A DNA stretch of 30,434 nt. Origin: Actinobacteria bacterium casp-actino8. GTDB lineage: Bacteria > Actinomycetota > Acidimicrobiia > Acidimicrobiales > Ilumatobacteraceae. The notes beneath the pieces were generated by a model, which saw nothing but the letters and a program-made list of their open reading frames with translations, was not told the origin of the DNA and ran no database searches. The position numbers and the translations under genes were made by a program. The DNA lies in NCBI GenBank assembly GCA_001510455.1, contig LFFH01000004.1, positions 1 through 30,434 of the forward strand, in the 5' to 3' direction. The first letter of the stretch is position 1; each line of letters opens with the position of its first letter. This document shows, piece by piece, positions 15,206 to 23,844 of the stretch.

Positions 15206-16810
15206 TCATGGGCGTTCCGACCGGCGCTGTTCGGCACGCCGCTCGGCCGCTAGACGTTCGAGTTCGGGCGCCTCGACCGTGAGGTGAGTCATCGCATCGG
15301 CCACCGCACGGTGTCCGGCCTGTTCGGCGATCAGTCGATGCATCTCGAGCGCCACGCGTCGATAAGCCGGGTGTCCCTGAGGTGACGATCGGAGCTCGAG
15401 CATGTGCATCGCCTCGCGGGCGTTGAACTGCATCACGTAGCGAATGCGATAGGCCATCGACACGGCATACGACGCCTGCTCGGGAAAGTCCGGTCGCAAA
15501 TCGTCGTAGAGAGCCGCTGATCGCGACATCACCTCGTCGAACACCGCCGTCATTCCGGCTTCGTCGACGAGATCAGGTCGGGTGTACCCGTGGTTGGGCG
15601 TCAACCCCTGCCATTCGATCGTCAGCAGACGATGACGCTGCAGGTCACGAAAGGCGCCGTAGTCGGAGAGAACATCGAAGCGATAGTCGATGCGCTCGAA
15701 GGCTCGGCCCGGCCGATGTCGACGGTTCTCTCGTTGTCCGATGTAGGAGCGAAGAATCGCCACCTTCTCCCCGTGACTCATCGCCTCCACCTGACGCAGG
15801 ACCTGAGACTCGGGAAGGCTCGAGTACGGATAACAGATCGCCGCCACCAACTTGTTCTCACCGTCGGGATCCCAGTCGGTGAGAACGACGGGCGCACTGT
15901 GATCGGTCGGCACCTCGGCGAACAACTCGCGTACCAACTCCGAGGTCTCGTGACGGGTCGAGGTCAGATAATCGCTCCACCGGCCACCGCGATCGGCCAG
16001 GTCGACCCGACGCAAGAAGCTCGGGATCACCTTGCGTAATTCGTCGAGCATCAGAGCCGCGTACTGCTGAGCCTCCGGTAGTGGATGGGCACGCATACGA
16101 ATGAGCATCGCCTCGTAGGCCTGGCCACTCGCATAGATGCCCACGTTCGACAGCGACGAGGCCGGAAGGACACCTCGGACGGCGTCGAGGGCCTTGGCTC
16201 TCGTGGCCTGGCGATACACGAAATCACTGTCGGCCGGATCACGCGGGACGGTCGCTCGAACGTGATCGGTCACCTTCTCCATGAGAAGGCTGTACGAATC
16301 GAACATGCGGTCCATGTCGCCGACGTAACGGGTACCGAGACGAGAATTCAGGACGCCGAGATCCCGGTAGTACCGATAGCGCCCGGCCAGCCGGGAGTCG
16401 TATGCGATGTAGCGCGTGCTCTGTTCGAGGTAGCTGGCCAATCGTCCCCACTCGAGAATCTTGGTCAGAACGTTCGAGGCCTGCTCACACGCCAGGTGAA
16501 CGCCACCGAGTTGAGCGACCGAGTCGTCGCCGTATTCGAAGAACACTCGCTCGTAGAGCTCTTCGGCCCTCTCGAGCCCGATCGTGGCATCGACACCTTG
16601 GTCGCCGGCCACGTCGAGATCACCCACGAACTCGTCGAGGAACAGGCGTCGCAGACTCTTCGAACTACGGCTGTAACGAGCGAACAAGGCGCCCTTGACC
16701 ACTTCGGGCAGGTTCACCAGGGCGAAGACCGGCCCGTCCAAGTTCGTGAAATAACGCCGCAGGATCTCGGCCTCCTCGGGGCTGAAATCCTCGGGGGCGT
16801 AGACCGTCAC
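15206..16810 (-). CDS. Double-length ThyX-like (flavin-dependent thymidylate synthase) protein
   Basis: A 534-residue protein built of two ThyX-like halves; canonical ThyX is about 220-260 residues. In the N-terminal half EYGDDSVAQLGGVHLACEQAS leads to WGRLASYLEQSTRYI: the RHRx7SxR signature has lost R and H but keeps R123-x7-S131-x-R133. In the C-terminal half LQRHRLLTIEWQGLT keeps RHR (392-394), but the S and R positions are Gly402 and Thr404. Each half also has a later helix with LP or N-R-x-x-H-x-LELR. Canonical enzyme makes dTMP from dUMP with FAD, NADPH and methylene-tetrahydrofolate; whether this protein does is unknown. GTG 16810 lies 8 bases after TAGCGT. Confidence 0.83.
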   Translation of the reverse strand: MTVYAPEDFSPEEAEILRRYFTNLDGPVFALVNLPEVVKGALFARYSRSSKSLRRLFLDEFVGDLDVAGDQGVDATIGLERAEELYERVFFEYGDDSVAQLGGVHLACEQASNVLTKILEWGRLASYLEQSTRYIAYDSRLAGRYRYYRDLGVLNSRLGTRYVGDMDRMFDSYSLLMEKVTDHVRATVPRDPADSDFVYRQATRAKALDAVRGVLPASSLSNVGIYASGQAYEAMLIRMRAHPLPEAQQYAALMLDELRKVIPSFLRRVDLADRGGRWSDYLTSTRHETSELVRELFAEVPTDHSAPVVLTDWDPDGENKLVAAICYPYSSLPESQVLRQVEAMSHGEKVAILRSYIGQRENRRHRPGRAFERIDYRFDVLSDYGAFRDLQRHRLLTIEWQGLTPNHGYTRPDLVDEAGMTAVFDEVMSRSAALYDDLRPDFPEQASYAVSMAYRIRYVMQFNAREAMHMLELRSSPQGHPAYRRVALEMHRLIAEQAGHRAVADAMTHLTVEAPELERLAAERRAEQRRSERP

Positions 16811-16818
16811 GAGATCGA

Positions 16819-16824
16819 ACGCTA
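16819..16824 (-). promoter_or_regulatory. -10 hexamer for the ThyX-like gene
   Basis: TAGCGT on the minus strand ends 8 bases before the GTG at 16810, inside the 67-base gap after the M20 peptidase gene. It suggests that the ThyX-like gene has its own promoter. Confidence 0.5.
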
Positions 16825-16877
16825 GTGGGTTCGCCTCACGGGAACGGGGAAATGACTCCCGTCACCGACTCGACTCC

Positions 16878-18080
16878 CTAGGCCAAGACGTCGATGTCCC
16901 GGGGCAGCGATGCGAATTCACTCGCCACCAGTTCACGAAGCGCCTCATCGAGCCAGAGATCGACCACTGTCATGGCCATCGCCCGGGCGCCGTCGATCAC
17001 GGCTTTGTCCCCTCCGTCGGACCCGGCATGCTCGGCGAATTCACGGGTGTGGATGGGGATGCCGGACGGGGCCACCTGAACCATCGGATGGATCGATGGA
17101 ACGAGATACGAGACGTTGCCCATGTCGGTCGAACCGAGAACGGCCCGTCCGGTGACGCGCGGATCGACGACGGCGCGTCCGACCTCGGCCATGTTGGCGG
17201 CGTACGCAGAAGCAAGACGCTCGTTGTCACGAACCTCGGCATAGGTGTGGCCATCCCAGGTGCTGTCCATCTGACAACCGCACGCCGACGCCGCACCTTC
17301 GAGACAGGCCATGACCCGATCCTTCAGTGGTTGCAGCGACGAGATGGTCGGTGATCTCACGTACCACGTCGCTGCCGCCCGACGCGGAACGATGTTCGGC
17401 TTCTCACCCGCTTCGGTGAAGATTCCGTGCACTCTTTCCTCGGGTCGAATGTGCTGACGAAGAGCAGCCACGTTCATGTATCCGAGAACTGCTGCGTCGA
17501 GAGCGTTGCGGCCCATCCACGGAGCTGCGGACGCATGGGCCTCACGTCCGTGATACACGACGTCGACCGTGTGGATCGCGAGCGAATCCATGCGCAACAG
17601 ATCGGCATCGGCCGGATGGATCATCATGGCCGCTGTTCCCGAATCGAACGCCCCTTGGCGCGCCAAGGCAATCTTGCCGCCACCACCTTCCTCTGCCGGA
17701 GTGCCGAGGATCCGCAATCGTCCACCCAGCTCGTCGGCCAAGGATGCCGCGGCCAGACCGGCACCGAGTCCGGCGGCCGCGATCACGTTGTGGCCGCAAC
17801 CGTGCCCGATACCGGGCAGGGCGTCGTACTCGAGCAGAACGAGGATCTCCGGACCGGAGCTGCCGACCGAGACTTCGAACGCGGTGTCGACACCGTACGC
17901 GTGTCGAACGACAGGAAATCCACAATCCTCCAACACCGAACACAAAAGATCGTGGGCGAACACTTCTTCGTAGTTGAGCTCGGGGTGCGCGTGAATCTCG
18001 TGACTCACCGACACCAGTCGGTCGGCACGCGCCGACACGTCGGCAGTGACACGGTCCTTGGCTTCGCGCGACGTCGTCAT
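16878..18080 (-). CDS. M20-family metallopeptidase/amidohydrolase
   Basis: A 400-residue zinc hydrolase of the M20 amidohydrolase group (ACY1L2/AbgB-like), which splits amide or peptide bonds of small substrates. It shows HEIHAHPELNYEEV, the metal site EYDALPGIGHGCGHN (D86, C95, H97), the catalytic Glu pair in GTPAEEGGGGK (E130/E131), a dimerisation domain with HGREAHASAAPWMGRNALDA and a late SSTDMGNVSYLVPSIHPMVQ-like metal segment. The ATG at 18080 shares ATGA with the stop of the upstream gene. A longer open frame to 18446 is antisense-frame noise over that gene. It is the last member of the tatA-tatC-helY chain. Confidence 0.92.
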   Translation of the reverse strand: MTTSREAKDRVTADVSARADRLVSVSHEIHAHPELNYEEVFAHDLLCSVLEDCGFPVVRHAYGVDTAFEVSVGSSGPEILVLLEYDALPGIGHGCGHNVIAAAGLGAGLAAASLADELGGRLRILGTPAEEGGGGKIALARQGAFDSGTAAMMIHPADADLLRMDSLAIHTVDVVYHGREAHASAAPWMGRNALDAAVLGYMNVAALRQHIRPEERVHGIFTEAGEKPNIVPRRAAATWYVRSPTISSLQPLKDRVMACLEGAASACGCQMDSTWDGHTYAEVRDNERLASAYAANMAEVGRAVVDPRVTGRAVLGSTDMGNVSYLVPSIHPMVQVAPSGIPIHTREFAEHAGSDGGDKAVIDGARAMAMTVVDLWLDEALRELVASEFASLPRDIDVLA

Positions 18081-18718
18081 CCCGACAAAGGTAGTTCGTC
18101 GTCGGCGCCGGCCGTCCACACGGTGATTGCGTCCGGGAGAACCTCGAGGGTCAGCTCGACCGATTCTCCGCGACCCGTGGCGAACCACCGTCGGCCGTCG
18201 ACGTCGACTCGTGAGCGCGGCGGCACGATCAGGTCGGCACGCCGTACGGACCTCGTCTCGATCATCGGATGAGGCAGATGGGATCCGGTCGGCAGACGAC
18301 GACGGGCGGCCCAGCGCTGTCGGACCGACATCTCGGCCGCCACCTCGAACATCTCGACGCGACCATCGTTCGGATGACCGCGTGGTGCCACGTCCCACTC
18401 CCCCAGATACTGAGCGTTCATCACGACCGTCACGGCACCTCGCCACCAGCCTCCGAGGCGCCGTCGTACGACGACGTGAGCAACCGCACAGGTCGATGGT
18501 GCCGCCGACGAGTGGAGGCGTACGACGTCCAGTGGAAACTCCACGGCCGACGGCGCCCCACCCGCCCCGAGCGTGCGAGCCAGATCACCATGACGCACCC
18601 CGAGAGTGGTCGTTCCGTCCGTGCATGCGTGTGAGACCGAACGATCGTCGTCGAACCACGAGAGATCCTCCGGCGGAACTCCAGGCGCCCCCCAATCGCC
18701 CCCGACCCGAATCGTCAC
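18077..18718 (-). CDS. Diacylglycerol-kinase-like C-terminal domain without ATP-binding domain
   Basis: A 213-residue protein that resembles the C-terminal beta domain of YegS/DgkB-type lipid kinases. VVMNAQYLGEWDVAPRGHPNDGRVEMFEV matches the N-x-x-Y-x-G---AP-x-x-x-x-DG pattern, followed by RRRLPTGSHLPHPMIE (G-x-H-x-x-HP) and a late VDVDGRRW (the DGE region). TLGVRHGDLARTLGAGG looks like a decayed version of the GTGNDFARTLG segment. The GGDGT nucleotide-binding motif is missing, so kinase activity is doubtful. GTG 18718 shares GTGA with the helY stop. My recollection is that some actinobacteria keep a diacylglycerol kinase gene between tatC and this helicase, so it may be a divergent relic. 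Confidence 0.7.
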   Translation of the reverse strand: MTIRVGGDWGAPGVPPEDLSWFDDDRSVSHACTDGTTTLGVRHGDLARTLGAGGAPSAVEFPLDVVRLHSSAAPSTCAVAHVVVRRRLGGWWRGAVTVVMNAQYLGEWDVAPRGHPNDGRVEMFEVAAEMSVRQRWAARRRLPTGSHLPHPMIETRSVRRADLIVPPRSRVDVDGRRWFATGRGESVELTLEVLPDAITVWTAGADDELPLSG

Positions 18719-21312
18719 GAGTCAACCTCGACCACGACCGATGAGGCCGCCACGACACCACGCAAAAGGAGATCGGCCGCTCGATCAGCGGACCGACGAG
18801 TCGACGCCTCGGGAGCCATGATCGCCATCTGGCGCAACAGATCGATGAGTTGTTTCATCGTGCGGACGAAGTCACCGCCCGACAACTCCTCGGCTTCCAC
18901 GACCTCGGCGAAATCCTCTCCGGACGCCCATGCGTAGGCGATCGCGATGTAGGTGGGATCGGGGGCCCGGTGCACGGACAGGCGTTCGCGTTCTTCGATG
19001 GCTCGTAGCTCGCGACTGATCGTCTCGATGCTCCGACTCCGGCGCCGGACTTCGTTCGACGGGTACCAGGGGGCCGGTGGAGCCTCGCTCGAGCGGTGTT
19101 CGTACACGAACACCGACACCAGGGAGGCCAGATCGGCAGGCTCGAGTCCGTCGAGCAGACCGGACGTGAGCGACTCGGCCACCAGCAGGTCGCATTCGTG
19201 GAAGGTCGATGCCAGGACGTCTCCTTTGTCGGTGAGCGACCAACCGTCGACGTAACCCATGTCGTCGAGCAGCTTCAGGACACGATCGAATCGACGAGCG
19301 ACGGAGTTTCCTCTCCCCTTCACCTGCTCGCGGGTCTGATCGATTTCCAGTTCGAGTCGATCGACCTGCGCAGCCGCTCGGAGTCGCGTGGCCAGATCGG
19401 GATCGGCCTCCACCGGATGCACGACCGAGCGATCGTCGTCACCGGGATGGGACTCGCTCACTCGGAGTGCAACCTTCGACAGTTGTTCGACGACGTCGCG
19501 TTGGAACTCGGCGCGACTCGGAGCGAAGGGTGTCGGTAACTCGACGTGTCCGGATACCTCGGGTGGACGAGCGAAATCTCGGGCCGTCAAGTTGGTCATC
19601 GAGCGGTCTCCCGTGATCACGGACAGCTTCACTCCCCCGGAACGATGAGCCGCCGAGAGCACGACGGCCGGACCCGTGAGCCGACCCTTGTCGACGTCGA
19701 TGACCGCACCCGGACGAAGCCGCGAGAGCGCGAACTCGATGGCACTCTCGCTACGGATTCGGGGGCGACCCTCGAGACGTGCTCGGTAGTCGTGGATGTC
19801 CCCGTACGGACTCTCGGCCTCGGCTCTCAATTCGTCGAGTCTTTCGAGACGTTTCTCGAGACGCGCCTCCAACCGCACCACGTCACGATCGGCCTGGAAC
19901 TGAGCCAGCGACAGGTTGAGCAAGTGGCGCGCTTCGTCACTCGAATACGACCGAACCAGGTTCACGGCCATGTTGTACGTGGGTCGGAACGACGACGTGA
20001 GGCGGAACGAACGACTCGACGCCAGTGCGGCGACCTGGTCGAACGTGGTGAACGGATTCCAGAGAACCACGGCGTGACCCCGATCGTCGAGGCCACGTCG
20101 CCCCGCGCGTCCGGTCAGCTGCGTGAATTCACCAGGGGTGAGATTCTCGTGATGTTCTCCGGTGAACTTGGACAACTTCTCCACGACCACCGAGCGGGCC
20201 GGCATGTTGATTCCCACGGCCAGTGTCTCGGTGGCGAAAACCACCTTCACCAATCCTTCGACGAAGCAGGCCTCGACGGTTTCCTTGAAGGGCGGAACCA
20301 GACCCGCATGGTGGCTCGCCACACCAGCCTCGAGCTGATTCACGAACTGCGAGTAGCCGAGGACGTCGAGATCGTCGGGATCAAGTCCACCCAATCGGTC
20401 GTCGACGATCGCCGCGATTCGACGCCATTCGTCCGGAGTGGTGAGACGCGCTCCTTGTCGAACGCACGATGCAGCTGCTTCGTCGCAGGCGTTACGACTG
20501 AAGATGAAGAAGATCGCTGGCAGTAGATCCTCGTCCCGAAGGCGGTCGACCACCTCGATTCGGGCCGGGGTGGCGAACACTCGCCGAGCACGCGGACGGT
20601 ACGACCCCCGTCGACGAGGACGGATCCCCTGATCGAAGAGGCGTCCGGCATCGTTGTTCGGTCGGCCATCGATCAGCACCGGCAACAAGTGTTCGGTGTC
20701 CGAGGTCCGATCGGAGGCCATGAACAAGACGTCCAGGTCGACCGGACGACGAGTCTCGACGATCGCCCGTGTCGATCCGCGAACGGTCGTCATCCATTCG
20801 GCCACCTCGTCGGTGTTCGACACGGTGGCCGACAAGCACACCAACTGGACGTAATGGGGCAGGTGAATGATGATTTCTTCCCACACGGGCCCTCGATAGG
20901 TGTCCTGAATGAAATGAACCTCGTCGAGGACGACCAACTCGAGAGAATCGAGTCCGGACGACCGGGCGTAGATCATGTTGCGCAGAACTTCCGTCGTCAT
21001 CACGACGATGGGAGCATCGCCGTTGATCGCGTTGTCACCGGTCAGCAGACCGACAGCCTCCCGTCCGTGGCGCGCCACCAGATCGTTGAACTTCTGATTG
21101 GAGAGCGCTTTGATCGGCGCCGTGTAGAAAGCCCGCCGACCACGGCTCAGAGCTCGTTCGATCCCGTACTCGGCGACGACGGTCTTGCCGCTTCCGGTGG
21201 GTGCGGCGACGACCACCGACGACCCGGCATCGACCGAGTCCATGGCTTCGATCTGGAAACGATCGAGCGGAAAGCCGCAACGCTCGACGAAAGTGTCTCG
21301 CACCTCGGTCAC
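18715..21312 (-). CDS. helY: Ski2/Mtr4-like DEVH-box helicase
   Basis: An 865-residue superfamily II helicase, probably acting on RNA, equivalent to mycobacterial HelY (about 906 residues). Motif I is APTGSGKT (37-44), motif Ia TAPIKALSNQKF, motif II DEVH (130-133) and motif III LSATVSN. The second helicase domain has SHHAGLVPPFKETVE, VKVVFATETLAVGINMPAR and motif VI QLTGRAGRRGLDDRG. The C-terminal part corresponds to the DSHCT region. The start is the GTG at 21312, which overlaps the tatC stop as GTGA; the open frame continues to 21621 only as antisense-frame noise over tatC. The helY-tatC-tatA order is the same as in M. tuberculosis. Confidence 0.94.
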   Translation of the reverse strand: MTEVRDTFVERCGFPLDRFQIEAMDSVDAGSSVVVAAPTGSGKTVVAEYGIERALSRGRRAFYTAPIKALSNQKFNDLVARHGREAVGLLTGDNAINGDAPIVVMTTEVLRNMIYARSSGLDSLELVVLDEVHFIQDTYRGPVWEEIIIHLPHYVQLVCLSATVSNTDEVAEWMTTVRGSTRAIVETRRPVDLDVLFMASDRTSDTEHLLPVLIDGRPNNDAGRLFDQGIRPRRRGSYRPRARRVFATPARIEVVDRLRDEDLLPAIFFIFSRNACDEAAASCVRQGARLTTPDEWRRIAAIVDDRLGGLDPDDLDVLGYSQFVNQLEAGVASHHAGLVPPFKETVEACFVEGLVKVVFATETLAVGINMPARSVVVEKLSKFTGEHHENLTPGEFTQLTGRAGRRGLDDRGHAVVLWNPFTTFDQVAALASSRSFRLTSSFRPTYNMAVNLVRSYSSDEARHLLNLSLAQFQADRDVVRLEARLEKRLERLDELRAEAESPYGDIHDYRARLEGRPRIRSESAIEFALSRLRPGAVIDVDKGRLTGPAVVLSAAHRSGGVKLSVITGDRSMTNLTARDFARPPEVSGHVELPTPFAPSRAEFQRDVVEQLSKVALRVSESHPGDDDRSVVHPVEADPDLATRLRAAAQVDRLELEIDQTREQVKGRGNSVARRFDRVLKLLDDMGYVDGWSLTDKGDVLASTFHECDLLVAESLTSGLLDGLEPADLASLVSVFVYEHRSSEAPPAPWYPSNEVRRRSRSIETISRELRAIEERERLSVHRAPDPTYIAIAYAWASGEDFAEVVEAEELSGGDFVRTMKQLIDLLRQMAIMAPEASTRRSADRAADLLLRGVVAASSVVVEVDS

Positions 21313-22085
21313 GTTCGACGCCGGACCAGCAAGTGTCCGAGACCGACCGCCGCGAAATACAGGACGACGAGCGGGACCGTGAGCGCAATCAGCGTGATCG
21401 GATCGCCAGACGGTGTGATGACTGCGGCCAGGACGACGATGACCACGATGGCGACTCGCCAGCCCTCGATCAATTGCCGCGGTCGCACGACCCCGGCCAA
21501 CTGCAGGAAGACCAGGAGAACCGGAAACTCGAATCCGACGCCGAATGCGGCGATCATCAGTGCCACGAGACTCACGTACTTGGTGATCTGGTAGGCCTGT
21601 TGCACGTCGTCGCCCGACCATCCGACCAGGAACTCGAGCCCCTTGTCGAGGGTGATGAAGGCCAGCGCTCCTCCGGCGAGAAAAAGGATCACCGACGATG
21701 CGATGAACGGAACGGCGTAGCGACGTTCACGATCATGGAGAGCCGGAACGATGAAGCGCCAGATCTGCCAGAGCAGAACCGGCAACGCCAGAATCAGACC
21801 ACCGAAGAGGGCGATGCGCATACGAGCCGTGAAGCCGTCGAGCGGACCGAGCGAATACAGATCGCAATCGGTCACGAGATCCGGGCGACGCTCGCAGAGG
21901 TTGTCGTAGGGCGTTCGGAGGAACCGCAGAACCGGGTCGTAGAAGGCAAGGACCCCGATCACTCCGATACCGACGGCCAACATCGAGCGAATGATCCGAG
22001 TACGTAGTTCGGCCAGATGCTCGGTGAGCGTCATCGACTCGTTGGACGTGGCGAGCTTGGCGCGACGGAACTTCCAGAGGCTCAC
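21309..22085 (-). CDS. tatC: Sec-independent translocase protein TatC
   Basis: Integral membrane receptor of the twin-arginine translocation pathway, which moves folded proteins across the membrane. The 258-residue protein has the family N-terminus MTLTEHLAELRTRIIRSML, six hydrophobic spans, the first periplasmic loop with FYDPVLRFLRTPYDNLC, the cytoplasmic LGPLDGFTARMRIALFGGLILALPVLLWQIWRF region and FGVGFEFPVLLVFLQLAGVV with its conserved F-E-P. The GTG at 22085 shares a GTGA overlap with the tatA stop, and its own stop overlaps the helY start, so the three are translationally coupled. Confidence 0.96.
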   Translation of the reverse strand: MSLWKFRRAKLATSNESMTLTEHLAELRTRIIRSMLAVGIGVIGVLAFYDPVLRFLRTPYDNLCERRPDLVTDCDLYSLGPLDGFTARMRIALFGGLILALPVLLWQIWRFIVPALHDRERRYAVPFIASSVILFLAGGALAFITLDKGLEFLVGWSGDDVQQAYQITKYVSLVALMIAAFGVGFEFPVLLVFLQLAGVVRPRQLIEGWRVAIVVIVVLAAVITPSGDPITLIALTVPLVVLYFAAVGLGHLLVRRRT

Positions 22086-22384
22086 GGGGTCTCACCGTCA
22101 CTCTTGTTGTCGTCACTCTTGTCGTCGTCGATCGGAGCGTCGTGCATCGGTTCGTCCATGACCTTCTTGACGGCATCGGTCGTCATCTGAGCGGTCTCGC
22201 GAAGCTCGCGCATCGGCTCGTCGAAGGCCTCCTTGAACTCGCTCTGGAAACCCTTGCTCACCCGACGGAGCTCGCCGTAGACACGCCCGAAACGACGAAT
22301 CGCCTCGGGAAGCTTCTCCGGCCCGAGAACGACCAGCGCCAGCAGCAGGATGATCACGATCTCGCTGCCCGACAGGTTGAACAC
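22082..22384 (-). CDS. tatA: TatA/TatB-family translocase subunit
   Basis: A 100-residue single-span protein of the TatA/B family. One hydrophobic N-terminal helix (about residues 6-22, SEIVIILLLALVVLGPEKLPEA) is followed by the conserved LGPEKLP hinge, an amphipathic helix (EAIRRFGRVYGELRRVSKGF) and an acidic tail. The polar Glu8 in the membrane helix and the long helical tail lean towards TatB, whereas many actinobacterial operons call this member TatA, so the choice is open. GTG 22384 lies 6 bases after TAGACT, which suggests leaderless transcription. It shares a 35-base divergent region with the glycerophosphodiesterase gene. Confidence 0.93.
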   Translation of the reverse strand: MFNLSGSEIVIILLLALVVLGPEKLPEAIRRFGRVYGELRRVSKGFQSEFKEAFDEPMRELRETAQMTTDAVKKVMDEPMHDAPIDDDKSDDNKSDGETP

Positions 22385-22390
22385 ACGACG

Positions 22391-22396
22391 AGTCTA
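22391..22396 (-). promoter_or_regulatory. -10 hexamer for the leaderless tatA-tatC-helY operon
   Basis: TAGACT on the minus strand ends exactly 6 bases before the GTG at 22384. It sits in the 35-base divergent region shared with the glycerophosphodiesterase gene. Confidence 0.6.
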
Positions 22397-22419
22397 GGGA
22401 CCTCTGCCATCATGGACTC

Positions 22420-23136
22420 GTGCAGCAACGACTGCCCTCACGCCTCGACCCTCCCATCGGTTTCGCACATCGAGGCGCTCGCGCCCACGCCCCCGAGAAC
22501 ACTCTCGAAGCCTTTCTCCTCGCGCAACGTCTCGGAGCCACGGGACTCGAAACCGATGCCTGGATCACCGCCGACGGAGTCGTCGTTCTCGATCACGACG
22601 GCGTCGTGGGCGGTCGGCTGCGACGACGACCGATCTCGGAACTCTCCCGACGGCAGTTGCCCGATCACATCCCATCGATTTCCGAACTCATCGAGAACTC
22701 CGATCGGCGACTGCACATCAGTGTCGACGTGAAGGATCCCGCCGCCCTCTCGGCCCTGATCGACCAGTGCCGAGAAGTCGACCGCGACATCGAGACCCGC
22801 CTCTGGCTCTGTCATCACGACTGGAATCTGGTGGCGTCCTGGCGACGACTCACCGACGCTCGACTCGTCGATTCGTGTCGATTCTCGAAGATGAGTGAAG
22901 GTCCGGAACGGCGGGCGCTCTCGTTGCGCAAGGCCGGCATCGACGCGATCAACATGCACCATTCGGACTGGAACGGTGGCCTGGTGACTCTCTTCCACCG
23001 ATTCGACCTGTACACCTTCGGCTGGGACATGCAACAGGAGCACGTCCTGCGGGAGTGCCTTCGCATGGGACTCGACGCGATCTACAGCGATTGGACCGAT
23101 CGAATGATGGAGGTCATCGCGCTCGAGACCGGCTGA
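22420..23136 (+). CDS. Glycerophosphodiester phosphodiesterase
   Basis: A 238-residue GDPD/UgpQ-type enzyme that releases glycerol-3-phosphate from deacylated phospholipids. The TIM-barrel active site is intact: GFAHRGARAHAPENTLEAF supplies His17, Arg18 and Glu26, LETDAWITADGVVVLDHDG supplies Glu44, Asp46 and His59, and VDVKDP and a late DAIYSDWTDRMM complete the barrel. There is no signal peptide, so it should act in the cytoplasm. GTG 22420 follows a weak CATCAT hexamer by 6 bases. It interrupts the minus-strand cluster between tatA and lepB, where pafB and pafC sit in M. tuberculosis, and converges on lepB with 15 bases between. Confidence 0.9.
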   Translation: MQQRLPSRLDPPIGFAHRGARAHAPENTLEAFLLAQRLGATGLETDAWITADGVVVLDHDGVVGGRLRRRPISELSRRQLPDHIPSISELIENSDRRLHISVDVKDPAALSALIDQCREVDRDIETRLWLCHHDWNLVASWRRLTDARLVDSCRFSKMSEGPERRALSLRKAGIDAINMHHSDWNGGLVTLFHRFDLYTFGWDMQQEHVLRECLRMGLDAIYSDWTDRMMEVIALETG

Positions 23137-23151
23137 GTCTCTCGTTCGGCC

Positions 23152-23844
23152 TCAGAGAAAAGCCCACGCCGAGAACGGCCAGATCACCACGAAGGCCCGG
23201 CCCCGGATCTTGTCGATCTCGATCGGCCCGAAATCGCGGCTGTCGAAGCTCTGCAAACGGTTGTCTCCCATGACGAACACCATGTCGTCCGGAACGCTGA
23301 GGGCCGTTGCGTCCGTGTGCGACCCGCAACGCGCCACGGGATCGATCCGAGACTGAACCTCGTCGTCGAGGTACGGCTCCTCGAGCCGCACCCCGTCGAT
23401 GTACACGACACACGATCTGATCTCGAGTGTCTCCCCGGGCAACGCGATGACCCGCTTGATGAGGTCGTCATGACGATCGGGCGACGTGACTCGGTCGAAC
23501 ACGACAACGTCCCCTCGATTCACGTCGTGCAGGCGGTACGAGAGCTTGTTGACGAGGACACGATCCTGAGGCTGGAGGGTCGCCTCCATACTCGGGCCGT
23601 CGATGTAGTACTGCTGGAAGAGGAAGAGGCGTATGACGAGGGCCGCGACGATCGCGATGGCCACCACGGCGACCCACTCGCCGATGGTTCGAGCCAGACG
23701 GGAACCGGGATCTCTCGGAGCATCTTCTTCCGAGAGCGAGCGATCGAGTTCGGCGATCGACGGACCACCGATGGGCGTTGCGTCGTTCGACGTTGCATCG
23801 GCTCCGGAATCCACCGACGACACGGTATCGGAACGTTCGTTCAC
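23152..23844 (-). CDS. lepB: Type I signal peptidase
   Basis: Membrane serine protease of 230 residues that removes signal peptides from exported proteins. A cytoplasmic Asp/Ser-rich N-terminus of about 55 residues precedes one membrane helix ([20 protein letters not shown]). The catalytic Ser85 is in DGPSMEATL and the general-base Lys130 is in [13 protein letters not shown]; the box E motif [17 protein letters not shown] follows. The GTG at 23844 overlaps the pafA stop as GTGA, so translation is coupled to PafA. This joins the general export machinery (with tatA and tatC nearby) to the proteasome transcript. Confidence 0.95.
   Translation of the reverse strand: MNERSDTVSSVDSGADATSNDATPIGGPSIAELDRSLSEEDAPRDPGSRLARTIGEWVAVVAIAIVAALVIRLFLFQQYYIDGPSMEATLQPQDRVLVNKLSYRLHDVNRGDVVVFDRVTSPDRHDDLIKRVIALPGETLEIRSCVVYIDGVRLEEPYLDDEVQSRIDPVARCGSHTDATALSVPDDMVFVMGDNRLQSFDSRDFGPIEIDKIRGRAFVVIWPFSAWAFL

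Noticed and set aside
16819..16877. Possible terminator between the M20 and ThyX-like genes
   Set aside because: An ACGGGA/TCCCGT pair exists, but with a 13-base loop and no T-run. Too weak to call.
18081..18446. N-terminal extension of the M20 peptidase frame
   Set aside because: Reads through the lipid-kinase-like gene in another frame, giving an Arg-rich sequence. ATG 18080 gives normal M20 length.
21313..21621. N-terminal extension of the helY frame
   Set aside because: Arg/His-rich noise over tatC. The GTGA overlap at 21312-21309 gives a natural start directly before the helicase domain.
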